Shown here: piece after piece, positions 12,988 through 25,635 of the stretch
Position numbering within the stretch: position 1 is the stretch's first letter
Layout: each line of letters starts with the position of its first letter
DNA from: Rhododendron vialii
Lineage: Eukaryota > Streptophyta > Magnoliopsida > Ericales > Ericaceae
DNA: 64,000 bases
Direction of reading: 5' to 3'
Assembly (NCBI RefSeq): GCF_030253575.1
Contig: NC_080569.1
Location: 4,403,501-4,467,500, forward strand
The notes under the pieces: model-generated
What the model was told of the DNA's origin: nothing
Databases searched by the model: none
The model's input: the letters and a program-made list of their open reading frames with translations, nothing else
Made by a program: the position numbers and the translations under genes

Positions 12988-14939
12988 TTAATTCTTCTGA
13001 TCAAGGCTTAGGTTCAAGTATTTAGAGCTATTTGAATAATTGTTCAGTGCCCCCAGGCACCACGTGGTGGTGCCCCAAACTCTTCTCTGCCACACATTTG
13101 TGTGGGCTTCACATACTTTGTAGCTGTTTGAATAATTTTTCGAGCTGTTTAGTGCTCCTCGTACGCAGTGAAACTTTAACTTCGGCCCCGACAAGATGTT
13201 GTAGAGTCTCATGCAAATGGCTATGTAGTGCTGAGAGCAATACTATCTAGCATATACGTGTAGAGTAACTTGTTTATATATTCATTTTAAGCTTGAACAA
13301 AAAATATATATAGCATCCAGTAATTATAAGCATATCATAAAGCAAAAAGAATTTCACGCTCTAGATTTTGTTTGGAGCGTATTTATAAAGATCTTTTCGG
13401 TATGTACAAGCATTCACCTCACAAATGAGTCGTTATGGACAAAAGTTGAGAGAGTGTTCTACTTCTTCTTATCCTTCAAAGAAGTAACTATAGTTGAGTA
13501 TAATAGATTAGAAGTAACCAATAATAGGTTGGTCAACATAGTTGAATTCAAAGAAATGAAACAAAAAGAAATAGGGTGTCCACCTCTTCGTTCTAACCTC
13601 ATCATATGAATCACGGATTTAGAAACCTATCACCTCATCTTTCAAACCTCCATTTTTTTTTTTTGGTCGACGGTCAGAGTGTTTGGGCCAGCTCACCCGC
13701 TCGACTAATCCCCTTTCTGGTCCGATTAAAGACAGATCATCCATGCTGGAACTAAGGGATTCCCAGGAATTTTTTTTCTTGAGACCTGGTCCCAAGAATT
13801 ATACCCTGATTATTCGTGTAAGGAGCAAGCCCGCCAACACAACCGGACTAACCCGGGCTAACCTCCTACACATGTGCATCAATGCATTTAGATCTTTTCA
13901 TCCCGTTTTGTCACTTTCGTTTTCCTCTAGAACTTCTTCCTCAAAAGTCGTAGATCCAGCATTGCAAAAGACAGAGAGAGAAAATGAACTGTTTGGCAAG
14001 ATCCATTTTTCCTTTCTAGATGGGGGTCTGTCCACACTTAGCTTAATTCATGGGCTGTAAAATTTGTCAAATATCTTGTCCATTTCTCTCCCTCTTTTCC
14101 TCCCTAGTGGCCCTGGCTCCCCAGAATATCTCTATCTAAGATTCCTTCTTTATTGAAACTATGGTAAGAACTAGCCAAAAAAGTAACTTCAGCCTTGAAA
14201 TTTCAGCTTCAATTATTGGAGATAATTGTGCAACTAATTTGCATAGGTACGAACTAGCTAGTCGACACAAACGGATTGGTTGAGTGGGATCTTGACATCG
14301 GATTAGGGGCTTACTTTCCCCGGTACGTAAGTTGGAATCGCACCGGCATCATAATACGCACGTACGTACCCTAGGGACAAACTGAAGGTTGGCCGGCCTA
14401 GTACTTAACTTTGCAGCTTCATAACTAATTAGTTAAGATGTGAGTAAGTTGGTATAGATACCCGATTATCAAACAAGTACAAGCTAGTTATACGGAGTAG
14501 CAACTAAATGAACTGAAACTGCATGTCGACAGAAGATTCTGTTCTGGGAATACTAGCATGTAATGTGCAAATAAGGTATGTATTTCGATTTAATTTGTCG
14601 TGAATGATGATGCTGTAGATTATGGAAAATGGTGAAGACAGCTTGCTGAAAATCCACAATGACATAAAGGCTGGATTTATTATTTTGACATTTATTGTAT
14701 AAGCTGGATTCCAACCCTCAAAAATTCAATTAGTATGTGTATCATATACTCTCTCCGTCCCTCCCTTTTCTTATGACCGAATATATTAGTTGGAAAGTCC
14801 CTTAGTAAGTACTATCTATTCTTATAGTTAGTATATTTCTCCGTTGTACGATTGATTGCTTTGCATAGTTTTTGCTGATAATTTTACTTAGTGATTCGCG
14901 TTCATTCTGTTAGGGTTTTTTAAGGATTGTTAGAGAACC
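12988..14939. other. Gene-free region with repeat debris
   Basis: No gene is recognised. At 13038-13075 there is a CACGTGGTG-containing piece resembling the ends of the foldback elements at 21030 and 37236. At about 13650-13865 a T-run is followed by GGGCCAGCTCACCCGC and CTCGACTAATCCCC, which recalls a reverse-oriented tRNA-derived (Au-type) SINE; this is weak evidence. At about 14750-14850 a fragment starting CTCTCCGTCCCTCCC looks like one end of a Stowaway MITE. Confidence 0.45.
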
Positions 14940-17035
14940 CTGATTTTTCAATTAGTATCAGAGCGGCCTGCTCCTTCTGTTAGAATTTATTTTTCTAGAG
15001 CAGATCCATCATGAGTATGAACATGAATCACATGTCTAGAAATTTTTCTATACTTGATGGTGATAATTTTGATTATTGGAAATCTAGAATCAAGGCTATA
15101 ATGAGATCAGCCGGTGAAAAAATTTGGGACTCGTGTGTTGTGGGTTACACTCGACCCATGAAAATTGTAGGCGATAAGCTGGTTCAAAAAACTCAGTCTG
15201 AGTTATCAATCACAGAAAAACCTTTACTTCAGGCTAATAACCGTGCACTTGATATTTTATTTCCTGCTGTTGATATAAATGAGCACATGAAAATAGCTAA
15301 CTGTGAAATTGCAAAAGAGGCCTGGGATATTCTGGTAACTTGCCATGAGGAGACAGACGTTAAGCAGTCTAAGCTGCAAAGGCTTACTACGGAGTTTGAG
15401 ACCATCAGAATGCTGGAGGAAGAGGCCTTCAATCAATTCTACTCCAAGCCCATCGCCATCATCAATAGCTGCGAGAACTTGGGTGAGCAAATTCCTTCTT
15501 TTCGTATTATTAAGAAAATTTTGCACTCTTTACCTCCTAGATTTAAAATTCAAGTTACTATGCTAGAGGGTAAGAAAAATTTAAAAGAAAAATCTATTCA
15601 AGAAATAGTTGGGATTCTCCAAACTTACGAGGCTAACTTATTGCAATCTGAACTTGTTAAACCCAAAGTAAAACCTTCGGAGACTCCGATTGCTTTTAAG
15701 TACTAAAAAAATATAAGAAATGTTCAGATAGTGATAGTGATGTCGATCTTGAGGAGATGAAAGCATTTTTCAAATAATTTAAAAATCGTACGAAAAAGAA
15801 AAATGATAAAGGAAAAGGAGAATTTTCTGGAAAAAATAAAAAAGGAGAGAAAAGGACCACCTGAGGAACGGGGATCACAATGCTTCGAGTGCTATGGTTT
15901 TGGTTATTACGCCCAAGAATGTACTAACAAAATGAAAAAGAAGGCCCTCGTCACTAAAACGTGGGATGATAGCGATTCCGATGAATCGAATGAAGAACAA
16001 GGGGTCGACGAAAAAGATAAAGTAAACTTTTTGACTTTTGGAGTAACTTTAAATTCACATGGTCATTCCGAATCGAGTGGTTCTGAAACAGATGATAGTG
16101 ATGCGGATAGTTGTGATGACATAGATGAGGTCAGAGAGAAGTATAATAAACTCCATGTTTTTAGTAAAAAATTGATAGAAGCGAGTGAAAACTTTCTGAT
16201 AAGATTAAGAAGTTAGAGAATACTTTGAATGAACGCACTCAAGAGAGTGATGAGAGAAATAAAGAAATTGAGCTCCTTCTTAAGAAAAACAAAGCTTTGA
16301 TTGCTAGAGGCAAATCTAAGGATAAATCAGAGGATGACACACAGACAGGGACCAAGGTGTTAGATCATATTTTGTCCATCCAATGGCGATCTAGCGATCG
16401 TTCAGGGCTTGGTTATCATGCAACATCGACTCCATCAATAGGGAGAAATGAAAGTAAACATCAAGGTAAGAAGACTAATGCGAATGACATGCAGAACATG
16501 ATTAATTCTCCTACGACAAAGAAGCAAATGGCAACAGAGGTAAGCGGACATCCCAAGCGCAAGGAGGTAAAACCTAAGGTTATTAATACCGATAAGTCTC
16601 ACGTTTTTACTCCTGTTGTTAATAAATTTGTTCCTACTTGTCATTATTGTGGTATGACTGGCCATATTAGACCGCATTGTAGGAAGATGCATGAGTCATA
16701 CACTTCACATGCACATGTAGCTTGTCCTTATGGTCATAATTATTTTGTGCCCACTTGTCATCACTGTGGAATTAGAGGCCATATTCGTCCATACTGCTTT
16801 GCCCTACACTTCACATGCACATGTAGCTTGTCCTTATGTTCATAATTATTTTGTACCCACTTGTCATCACTGTGGAATTAGAGGCCATATTCGTCCATAC
16901 TGCTTTGCTCTTTATGGCTACCATAGGACTCCTCCCTGCTACGATAACATGAATAGCCATAGAGAATATTTTCAAGAGCCTAAATGTAGGATGCCGTCGC
17001 ATGCTGAAAGCAAAACCTCCTTTGAAAAATAAAGC
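14940..17035 (+). mobile_element. Ty1/copia fossil: primer-binding site and gag region only
   Basis: A putative LTR end (TTTTTCA) is followed at about 14954 by AGTATCAGAGCGG, matching the initiator-Met tRNA primer site that plant copia elements use. A copia gag region starts at ATG 15011 (FSILDGDNFDYWKSRI, the UBN2-type opening). Further downstream are nucleocapsid-type zinc-knuckle motifs, including a CHYCG/CHHCG type that is repeated near 16630-16920. No protease, integrase or reverse transcriptase follows, and no 3' LTR was found. The element is broken in several places and truncated, so it is an old copy. Confidence 0.8.
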
Positions 17036-17344
17036 CCACTTTAGTCCCCATTTTCTTATCAATGGTCCCATAAACCCATTGATAAGTAGGCCTTGCAATT
17101 AGGGTACAAAATTAAAGGGGTGGCATGGCATGCGTGTAACAAAAGGACCATAAATAGATCCTATAGTACAGCGAAAATCTATCTTAACAAGGACTCTAGG
17201 GACCCCTCATTGCCCTACCTTGGAAAAGAGTAACAATAAAAAAGATATCCTAATTAATCTTGACTTTTTCAGTTGTGGGCATGTCTACTTCAAGGCCAAA
17301 TTATGAAAACAGGACTAGAAAAGAGCTATGAACAAATCTCTCAA

Positions 17345-18175
17345 CAATCAAACCATGAATCAAAATTTAAAATATAATTCGAAAAGCACCCTAAACTCAG
17401 CTTTTGTAGAATAAAATTTCAAACTTTTCTCTTAGGAATATCTAGAAAACTACGGAGCATTGGCAATTCTAACTGCATGTCGTATTCGTGTTGGACGCTT
17501 TAGGGACAAAAGATATGCCGGAGACACGGGAGGACAAATATGGGACGCGTGACATGGATTGTCCAATAAATTTAATTGATTGTAAGCAGGTGATATACCA
17601 GGAACACGCATGTCTCAATTTGGACACGAATGGAAACATGATAAGGATGAATATGTAATATTGAATGCTTATTTCCAGGGTATGATATTCCAAAAGTATG
17701 AAGAAAAGAGTATGAATAAGTGAATTATGACCAAATAAAACCCTCGTTAAACTTGTCCTATTTGAGGAGAAAAAAATAAGAATTGTGAAGATATTGTTAG
17801 TTTTGGTTATTTTTGTATGGTTTTTTCATATAAATATTAACTCAACATCTATCACAATGTACATATATAATTTTTGTCGTGTCCCCTGCCAAATCACCGT
17901 CACTATTTATTTAGATTATAGCTTTAGACGCTGCTGCATTGAATAAATTTTGGAGGGATTTTAGCAAAAGGAGATCAACATGTTTACTGTAAACTATGTA
18001 ATTATGATTAACAGATTAAGTTGCAGTAAATGCTTGTATGGTTTACTGCCAAAAACTAAAATCAACTTTTAGATTACTCAAAATTTAAAATATAATTTGA
18101 AAAGCACCCTAAACCTAGCTCTTGTAGAATCAGATTTCAGACCTTTTTAGCTCCTAGGAATATCTAGAATCCCAA
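17345..18175. repeat. Dispersed direct repeat pair (~110 bp each)
   Basis: Segments at about 17345-17455 and 18065-18175 share AAAATTTAAAATATAATT, GAAAAGCACCCTAAAC and TAGGAATATCTAGAA in the same order and orientation. They are either ends of one decayed element or two copies of a repeat. I cannot assign a family. Confidence 0.65.
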
Positions 18176-18849
18176 AATTTGTTGATACGAATTTTTGAGA
18201 AACACTCACAATAGCTTTTTAAATCCAAATCTCAAATTTTGCACCTACAATTTTCCCGTTGTGACGAACATTCTCAATTTAGTAGCTCAACATGGCTGAG
18301 ACCAAATTTCAAAGTCTTAATTGTATTGGCAATTTCGTATGACAAAACACATAATTTATATTGAGTTGTAATTTTATTATTTTTAATAGACTAGTGAGTC
18401 TGTATTGGATTAAAGTGAAAGGAATCTTTATTTGTAATTCCGAATGAGCGTATTGGATAAAAAAAAGAGATCGATTGCCGCTAGAAATGGAAAGATAGAG
18501 GAAGGTGGATCATTTGCTGGGTGACTAACAAATTCACGAGATTGACTTTCCAATTCATCTGCACATTTAGTGGCAGCCTCTCAATTTACGTTGGAGAAAG
18601 ATTGCATGCAGGACTTCTCTCATATAAAAGGTAAAGGGTTATGCTCTAAAAGGGCGTGAAGATATTGACAAAAAGAAAAACAGTAGGGTTGCCCCTTTTG
18701 TTGCATCGACAGCCGTGTGAAACAGGAGATGGTGAAGAGTAACCATTGTTGAGCCACCTCTTTTGAGGGATATTGATTTGAAGTGGTTCGGTACGTACTT
18801 TGAGTCTTGGAGTACAATGAGATCTTCGATCATTGATATACAATGACAA

Positions 18850-19165
18850 CTCCAAGAAGTTTATGCATCTTTCATTCAACTATTTGAGAATCATCTTCCG
18901 GTGGATTTCTGGAAGTATTTTGGAAGGCTTGTGGATTCAAGGCAGCGGCGGTCAATCACTGAGTGCGGTGTACATGTGACTCAGCAGGTAGTACTTAGAA
19001 TGTTCTGAGGATTTATACCGTTTGGATAGGTATATCTGTAATTGCACAATGATTATAGTGATTTGATTCATTCCCGTGGTTTTTACCCATTCTGGGTTTT
19101 TCTATGTACATAAAAGTTGATACATTTTGCATTTTGTTCAAATTAAGTAGTTCTCAAAGAATTTC
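18850..19165 (+). mobile_element. Probable Ty1/copia LTR remnant
   Basis: The stretch near 19070-19125 (CCCGTGGTTTTTACCC, then TCTGGGTTTTTCTATG) resembles the R-U5 part of plant copia LTRs, where a CCCGTGG/GGGTTTTCC pattern is common. Ends and target duplications could not be found, so the boundaries are approximate. It may be an old solo LTR. Confidence 0.4.
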
Positions 19166-20241
19166 ATAAAAAGTGTAATGATGATTTCTGCATAAGCTGA
19201 TAAAAAAAAAAAAAAAGATTTCTGCAAAAGGGCAATTATGAAAAGTGATAGTAATTATTTAAGTGTGAAGATGAAAAGTGATGTCTCCATAAAATGTTAA
19301 ATTACGAAGTTGGACACTTAAAAAAGGTCATGATATGAGTAAGATTGTTTGGTTCATTACGGCTAATAGCTTTTTTATCGGGACCATAATTTGATCAAAA
19401 AGTCTTAAACTTGACTCGATAAAATACCATGCAAACTTCTAGTTTGACACGTCATAAATTCAATAAAGCTCATTCGAGATCGGTTTAGATGATTAAAAAA
19501 AAAAAATTGAATGTGTTATAAAACCTATTTGTTGGTTCTAATTCGAGCTTGAAAAAAACAAACAAATACTCAACTTTGTGTATATATATGGGGATGAACC
19601 TCACCTTAGGATTAAGGATCGAGAAGACAATATTTAGGACTTAATTTTCATGAGGTAGCGTCTCAAAACTCTTTCCATTACACATTAATTTGTACGAAAG
19701 TCCAATGAACTGTGTTGCTTACAATCAAAATAGTACTACATACTACCAAAAATAATTAATGTTGAGTGTATCCCGAGTCTTCTTTCTTTTCTCTCCCGAG
19801 TAGTACTATCGAATGGTACTACCAAAAATAACCTTGGCATTCTTATTTTGGGTCTAATCATTGAAGATGCTTTTCACAAGAAAATTTCGCAAAACTACAA
19901 AAGAGACAAGTTGTGTTAGCATTAATTATAGATGCAAATTGAGTAAACGAATTCTGCTTGGAATATTATCAAGGGGGGAAGAATTGAAGTATACTACAAG
20001 GACCATTAACTAGGCTAGGCTCCACATGCATGCAAAGAGGTACACACATATCTCATCTATGGTTAATGTCGTCAAGCATGTCAACTCTGAATGGTCTTTT
20101 TCTTGTCTTTCGTTTGCTTGAGACCAATATTGGTATATGTCTCAAACCTGATCGATCACACTAAAAACCGAAAACGATAACGAGAATGTCAAACACCACA
20201 TGCTCTAAAGTCTAAATTGTGGTACGTACGACTTGGATTAA

Positions 20242-20582
20242 GGCCCCGTTCCGTTAAAGTTCCTCCTCCTTCCGTCCCAATTTAAATGACTCAAACAGTT
20301 TTTCGTGCAATTTCAAATATTAAAATGATAATTTGTAGAAATTTTTTTTTGATTTGAAAAATGCACGAAAAACCGTAGGAGTCATTTAAATTGGGACAGA
20401 AAGAGTATTTTTTAAGTACTTATTTTCTATTTTACGAGACAGACAATTCTTTCACAATACATTACCTTTAATTCAAGAAATAAGCTACTTTTTAGAAAAG
20501 GTGATGTATTATGAGAGATGGACCTGTCTTGTAAAGCAGGAATAAATACTTACAAAATAAGAACCTCTAGCGGGACAGAGCC
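20242..20582. mobile_element. Tourist-like MITE interrupted by a nested Stowaway-like MITE
   Basis: Outer element: starts GGCCCCGTTCCGTTAAAG and ends AGCGGGACAGAGCC, flanked by TAA on both sides (PIF/Harbinger-type duplication). Inner element: about 20264-20407, with CTCCTTCCGTCCCAATTTAA at the left and its complement AATTGGGACAGAAAGAG at the right, and long inverted arms through the interior, as in Stowaway MITEs. Half copies of the outer family occur at 11290-11400 and 39443-39540, which shows what the uninterrupted arm looks like. Confidence 0.8.
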
Positions 20583-21029
20583 TAATTTCCCTTAGCGGAG
20601 CGGAGCCTAACTTCCATATTTATAGTTAGAATGTAAGCCTTTCAAGTGGTAAACATTAATGCTTTGGTGATCATCTAACCACATTTTAGATACCATATGA
20701 CATGCCACCACTGTATTGGTAGAGCACACTTCCTCACTTGACGTGAGTTGTACGGATTCCCTTCTCGTTTGTGGAATGTACAATGTCCTAAAGCAAAAGT
20801 TATGCACACTCGGGGCAAATTCACAAATATATGGACTAATCAGTATTTTCGAATTGTTGGTAATTTAGTCCAAAAATACCCACTATTTAAAACAACTCAT
20901 TTTCCTTATGGACTAAATTGCATTTTTGGTATTTTTAATAAAAACAAGTGGTGTTTTGACATTAGTCTGAAAAAAAAAAAAAAAAAAAAAGAAGCGTGAA
21001 CTCACCCTTTTGGATCCAGCATTAGTTTA

Positions 21030-21290
21030 GTCTGATTTTGGAGAAAGTTTTGAGTGCCGAGTGGGTACCACGTGGTGCCTGCTCAACGCATCATGGCCGT
21101 CCATTTCCGTTTTGGACAGCTCGAATTTGGAGAGAGAGAAAGAGGAGAGAGAGTGGTGCGGTGAGAGAAGAGTGGAGAGAGAGTGTTTCAATCTGGGCCA
21201 TCCACCACACTTTTGGACGACCAGGATGGACTGCTCGGACACCACGTGAGCACAGCCTCATGGTACCCGCCCGGTACCCAAAAATTTCTC
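21030..21290. repeat. Foldback (MITE-like) element, copy 1
   Basis: Contains GGGTACCACGTGGTGCC at the left and CACCACGTGAGCAC then GGTACCCGCCCGGTACC at the right, with a purine-rich GAGAGA centre. The same arrangement recurs at 37236-37445. The ends are partly inverted, which suggests a MITE, but no clear target duplication was found. Confidence 0.65.
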
Positions 21291-22743
21291 CTGATTATGG
21301 CAGTGACAGTGAATGATTTCCTTTGTGAAAGCGCGTGTGTGCACATATCAAAATAAAAATGTATACACACTGACACAGATACGTACCTACCTACCTCTGC
21401 AAACATGAACAAAACACATTTCACATGATAGTGTAATAAACAAATTGAAGTCGGTGAAAAGAAAAGCTTCTCAACTCATATAAAACAGTTACGTTTACCT
21501 TCTAGCCTGAATTTCCTAATAGTGACTACAGCTTTGATACAACAAAAGGATTCATCAAATCAAACACTTAAGTGAAGGTTTGCGGGAGAAGATAACATGA
21601 CCACCCACGAGGCGCCTACGAAAGCAAAAATAGCTATGCCTGCTAAACAGCATCTGTACCTCGATGGGGAGAGCTCTTATTCTTGCTACAGTTTACACAG
21701 CCCTTTCTGATAAATCATCACTCCCATGATCATCCAAAATCGATAACGGCAAAACAGAAACCTACGTATCCTTCAAACCTCGCATTAGACATACCGTATC
21801 CTGTTTCAACAGGAAACAGTCCAGCCACAGTCCACAATCCGCATGGAAGATCAGGCTGACCATTGCCTCAACCGAGAATTCCACTTCCACCTCAAATTCC
21901 TTCCCACGCCACAATTCCAATCTATCATTTTCTTTAGAGTTCCACTTTCGGACAGTAGTATCTGTCTCCTGTGCAAAAGGCAAGTTCAGGCAAACAAAAG
22001 GTTATGCCTCGTAATGAGAAGTGTCGGGCTACCACTACAATTGCTACCGCTACCACTACTGCTAGTGTCATCCACCACCAAAAATTACAACTATTCACTA
22101 AGCAGTGTTGGTGATCAGGTTACGTATAGAGGTCCATGGACAACATCTCCCAGATACTTGCTTAATGCCAATTTGTTAACTAAACCAAATCTATAACACA
22201 AAAAGCAGCATGGCTCAGAAACTGCTATAATCAAGCATGAACTTCTACACCTATAGAAAAAGTTCACAAATCTATGCTAATAAAATCCACAAAACAACTA
22301 TAACTACTACCATGAATACGCAAAGCACTGATGAAAAATAATTTGCAACTCTAGCTTTAACAGTAACAACAGGGAAAAGCATTTAAAGATGAAGAGGGAC
22401 AAAGAGAGAGGGCAAAAGCATTTAGTGACAAATAGCTAACAGATCCAACTAGAAGCAAACCAAAGTGTGACACACAAATTAACAGGCAATGATCAAGGAA
22501 GTGTTAAATATTAGTACTACAGTCAACACTAAATTTACGCTGGCGAAATAGCTACTGCCAACTACTACTAAAAGTCAAGCGCGCAACCAGTCCAAGTATC
22601 TACTTTCATCTGCAGATGAACTCCCAGGAACCCATAGGGCACCATTTTACGAGGGATTTCTGTAGAAGTACCTCAAGCCATGTTTAATCAGCATTTCTTG
22701 AGCCGCCTGCAAAATGACGAACATTACCCCAACAATCAGCTTA
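21291..22743. other. 3' flank of the hnRNP-like gene
   Basis: No protein gene is recognised. The part nearest 22743 is presumably the 3' UTR of the minus-strand hnRNP-like gene. The rest is AT-rich with a few CA- and CTAC-rich patches. Confidence 0.5.
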
Positions 22744-25295
22744 TCAAGAGTCTGATCTCCAAGCCGCATTTGAATACCCTGAAGGCCCATTGCTGTTTCC
22801 ATACCCACTACCTTTGTACCCACCACCTGTTGTTCCTTGTTGCTCTAGCACACTATTGCTGCCACCAGAGTTGCGGTTAGGGACACCCCCAGCACGGCCA
22901 CCAGCAGTCCCATGCCCAACAGAATCAAAATAAGAACCTTCACTTCTACCATAATTACTATACCCATAAGCAGCAGCTCCACCAGGAGAAAGACCCATAG
23001 CACTCCAAGGAACTGTAGCCCCATAACCAGCATTAACACTATAAGCTAAAGCATTATATCCAGGAATCTGGTTACTCCAAGGGATTTTCATGGCATCGGG
23101 TGCCAAACTTACATAACCAGTACTGGGGGTATTGGGATTTCCATATGCCCCTGTAGGGCCAGTGAAGCCGCTATTAGCATTCCCATAACCAACATACCCA
23201 CTGTAGCCAATAACACTATTTGCTGCTCCATATCCGTAATTTGGCCCTCCGTAACTAGGATATGGTGGATAAGAGCCACCAGCAGTTTGTGGCTGCAAGA
23301 ACCTATTGGCACTAGTACCGTAGGGTTGATAGCCTCCTGCACGGTCACCACCACCTGGATTTGCCTCTTTAGGAAGGGCAGGTTTCACCTCAACAAGTTT
23401 GTTACTCAGTTCATGGAAGTTTTTGTGGAGAACTCTATCAACAGCTTCTTCCATGTCAAAGGTGATAAATCCAAAACCACGAGGCCGTTTAGTGTTCTGA
23501 TCGTACATTATTACTACGTCTGTCACAGTACCGTAAGTTTCAAAATACTGACGAAACTCTTCTTCTGTAAGCACGGAGGGCAAACCTCCAACAAATATCT
23601 TTTTGGTTCTGTGATTTACTGTACTGCCAGAGCTTCGGCCAGCATTTGAATTTCCAGGTGTAAAGGATGTGCGCTGTTCTTCTCTTGATAAAGCTCTCTT
23701 AGCCTCCACCTGCAAGAAAAAACAAATACACAGATAAGCTGTTATTAACTCACAACTTAAACCAGTTAACAAGTTATATGCCACAACGCATTTAAAGGTA
23801 GGCCTTACGGGGTAAACTTCATAAAACAATTCATGGAGAGAAAGTTACTGCTACAAACAATCATATTTTATCTGCTTGACATTTTCTCAACTAGTCCACA
23901 AGAATGGAGAAACTCAAAGCACAGAAGCATAAACCAATAAAACTACCACATGAAAGAAAACATGCGAACATCAAGCCATATCACATTAAGAAAACAATGA
24001 TCAAATCGCATGCAGGCCTCACTTGGATCAACTGTCTATAGGTTTTTATCTAAGCAGCTTTCAAAACAAAAAACTAGTAAACAAGCGGCAAACCAAAAAA
24101 CTAGTCAGTAAAAAAGCTAATCCAAAGTCCATACAAACCCATCACTTGCTCATAACATAAAGGCGTCCATCATCAAGTATGCTGAGTTCCCAACCACAAA
24201 CTGTAGCAAGCTCAAAAAATAGAACCATTTGTATGTTACAAATAGGGAACGGCCAAATTCATAAGCTCTTCATTTGATAAACACTAGCAATGAATAACCA
24301 CCAGACAACTTTTTCTTTAAAAAAAAATGCAAAACAACGCAGGCATAAACAAAACGAAAACCACTGCAACCAAGGTGGTGAGGTGTGTGCGTGAGCGCGT
24401 GTGTATTTACTTCATCTGTTCATCATATCAGGCCTTCCAGGATGCAACCTCAAAGATGCATCCATTTTTTCTTGTAACCGGAAAAAAAAGGTCCATGTCC
24501 CTTTTTTTTTTTCCTTTTCCTGGTAATATTTAACAAGAGACTGAATATATTGCATCATTAACTCAATATCTAGATTCTCACATAGTAACAGCCAAAAACC
24601 ATTGAAGATATATTTGTGAACTAAGACAAACAGAGCGAACTGTGAATTGAACGGGGACTCTCACACTTCTGCCATCAAAATAGATAATATATTTGTAGAG
24701 AAAGACGGCTACAAACCCATTGATGATTATGACACAAGCAAATACCCATACCCCAAATCAACGAGAAATCACCAAATATGGCTGAAAAAAGACCAAAAGA
24801 ACGAACCCATCACTATATTTGTCGAAAAAGACGGCTACAAGGTATGGAATTGAATGGGGGGATGTCTCACCGTTCTGCCATCAATAATGTGCTTTTGTTG
24901 AAGCAAATACCCATAACCCATTGATGATTAACACATAAAAGCAAATACCCATAACCCAAATCAACGAGAAAACACCAAATATGACTGAAAAAAGACGAAC
25001 AGAGAAAAACCCATCAACATACGCATCCAAAAAGACGGCTACAATGCGCGGAACTGAATGGGGGATGTTCTCACCGTTCTGCCATCGATAATGTGCTTTC
25101 CTTGAAGAACGGCGTCGAGGACGGAAGGGTCGGAGAAGACGAGGAAGCCGAAGCCGCGTGGCCGGCCCGTGATCTTATCACGCATGATTACGATCTCAGT
25201 GACGTCTCCGTAGTTAGCGAAGTGTTCTCTGAGGGTTTCCTCCGTTGTTTCCCAAGCTATCCCTCCTATGAACAGCTTTCCCTCGTCCGAATCCA

Positions 25296-25296
<1 letters not shown>
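22744..25296 (-). CDS. hnRNP-like RNA-binding protein with two RRMs and a Gly/Tyr-rich tail
   Basis: Probable nuclear or nucleocytoplasmic mRNA-binding protein of the plant hnRNP A/B-like (RNP1, Musashi-like) family, which acts in mRNA processing, stability or translation. Two exons: 25296-25075 and 23709-22744, joined by a GT-AG intron into 395 codons. RRM1 is about residues 7-80 with RNP2 LFIGGI and RNP1 RGFGFLVF. RRM2 is about 112-187 with KIFVGGL and RGFGFITF. The tail from about 195 to 395 is a Gly/Tyr/Asn/Ser-rich low-complexity domain (repeated YG, GYG, SYGG), typical of proteins that form condensates. The start is ATG 25296, and the opening MDSDEGKLFIGG is the family hallmark. A CT microsatellite (25303-25329) lies at once upstream, in the 5' UTR. 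The intron contains two extra copies of the exon 1 end plus splice donor. Confidence 0.93.
24650..25110 (-). repeat. Tandem copies of the exon 1/5' splice-site junction inside the hnRNP intron
   Basis: About 205 bp units recur at about 24655, 24862 and 25070 (the true junction). Each ends in AAAGACGGCTACAA then GAATGGGGG, followed by a copy of the splice junction and part of exon 1 (TTCTGCCATC, ATAATGTGCTTT). Read on the minus strand, the middle copy keeps an intact donor context (GGCAGAACG then GTGAGA) at about 24869-24871; the outer copy is more decayed. Confidence 0.8.

Positions 25297-25302
<6 letters not shown>

Positions 25303-25329
<27 letters not shown>
25303..25329. repeat. CT/GA microsatellite in the hnRNP 5' UTR
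   Basis: About 13 CT dinucleotides directly upstream of the minus-strand ATG at 25296. GA/CT runs are common in plant 5' UTRs and core promoters. Confidence 0.9.
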
Positions 25330-25332
<3 letters not shown>

Positions 25333-25635
25333 AAGTGAATGGCTAGGGTTTGGGTCGGACCACCGTCGCCGAGTGGCAGTGGGGGGGAATTTTATTGTAC
25401 GGCTCCGTGAAAGGAAAGATGCGAATTGAAGGCAGAATTTCGGCGTCGTTTTAAGTTAAGTTGTCGAATCAAGATTTGACTCAAAACAGTTTAGCTGGTC
25501 GGAGAATTGGGGAGTGATTTTTCAGGGTTCGTGCCGTTGGTTGATGACTTCCCTCGTCCCACAACTGATTTGGGTTTTGATTATTGGGGTTAGATTGCAA
25601 AAATATGTAATTTCTTATCGAGTTGTGCTATAAGT

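Larger units (their letters stand above)
17036..20241. other. Gene-free, AT-rich region
   Basis: No gene is recognised in these 3.2 kb. Contents I can name are a diverged direct repeat (17345-17455 and 18065-18175), an LTR-like remnant (about 18850-19165) and a Stowaway-like scrap near 19255-19330 (AAATTACGAAGTTGGACACTT resembles the right end of the intact element at 55579). Short open frames around 18620-18880 look accidental. Confidence 0.5.

Noticed and set aside
13683-14060. 125-codon open frame
   Set aside because: No domain; the composition looks like read-through of a SINE-like repeat and unique DNA, and there is no splice or promoter context.
14948-14966. tRNA-like match (TATCAGAGC)
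   Set aside because: It is the primer-binding site of the copia fossil, not a tRNA gene; no cloverleaf surrounds it.
18620-18880. Overlapping minus-strand frames of 64-77 codons
   Set aside because: Three frames open at once in simple sequence, with no family resemblance.
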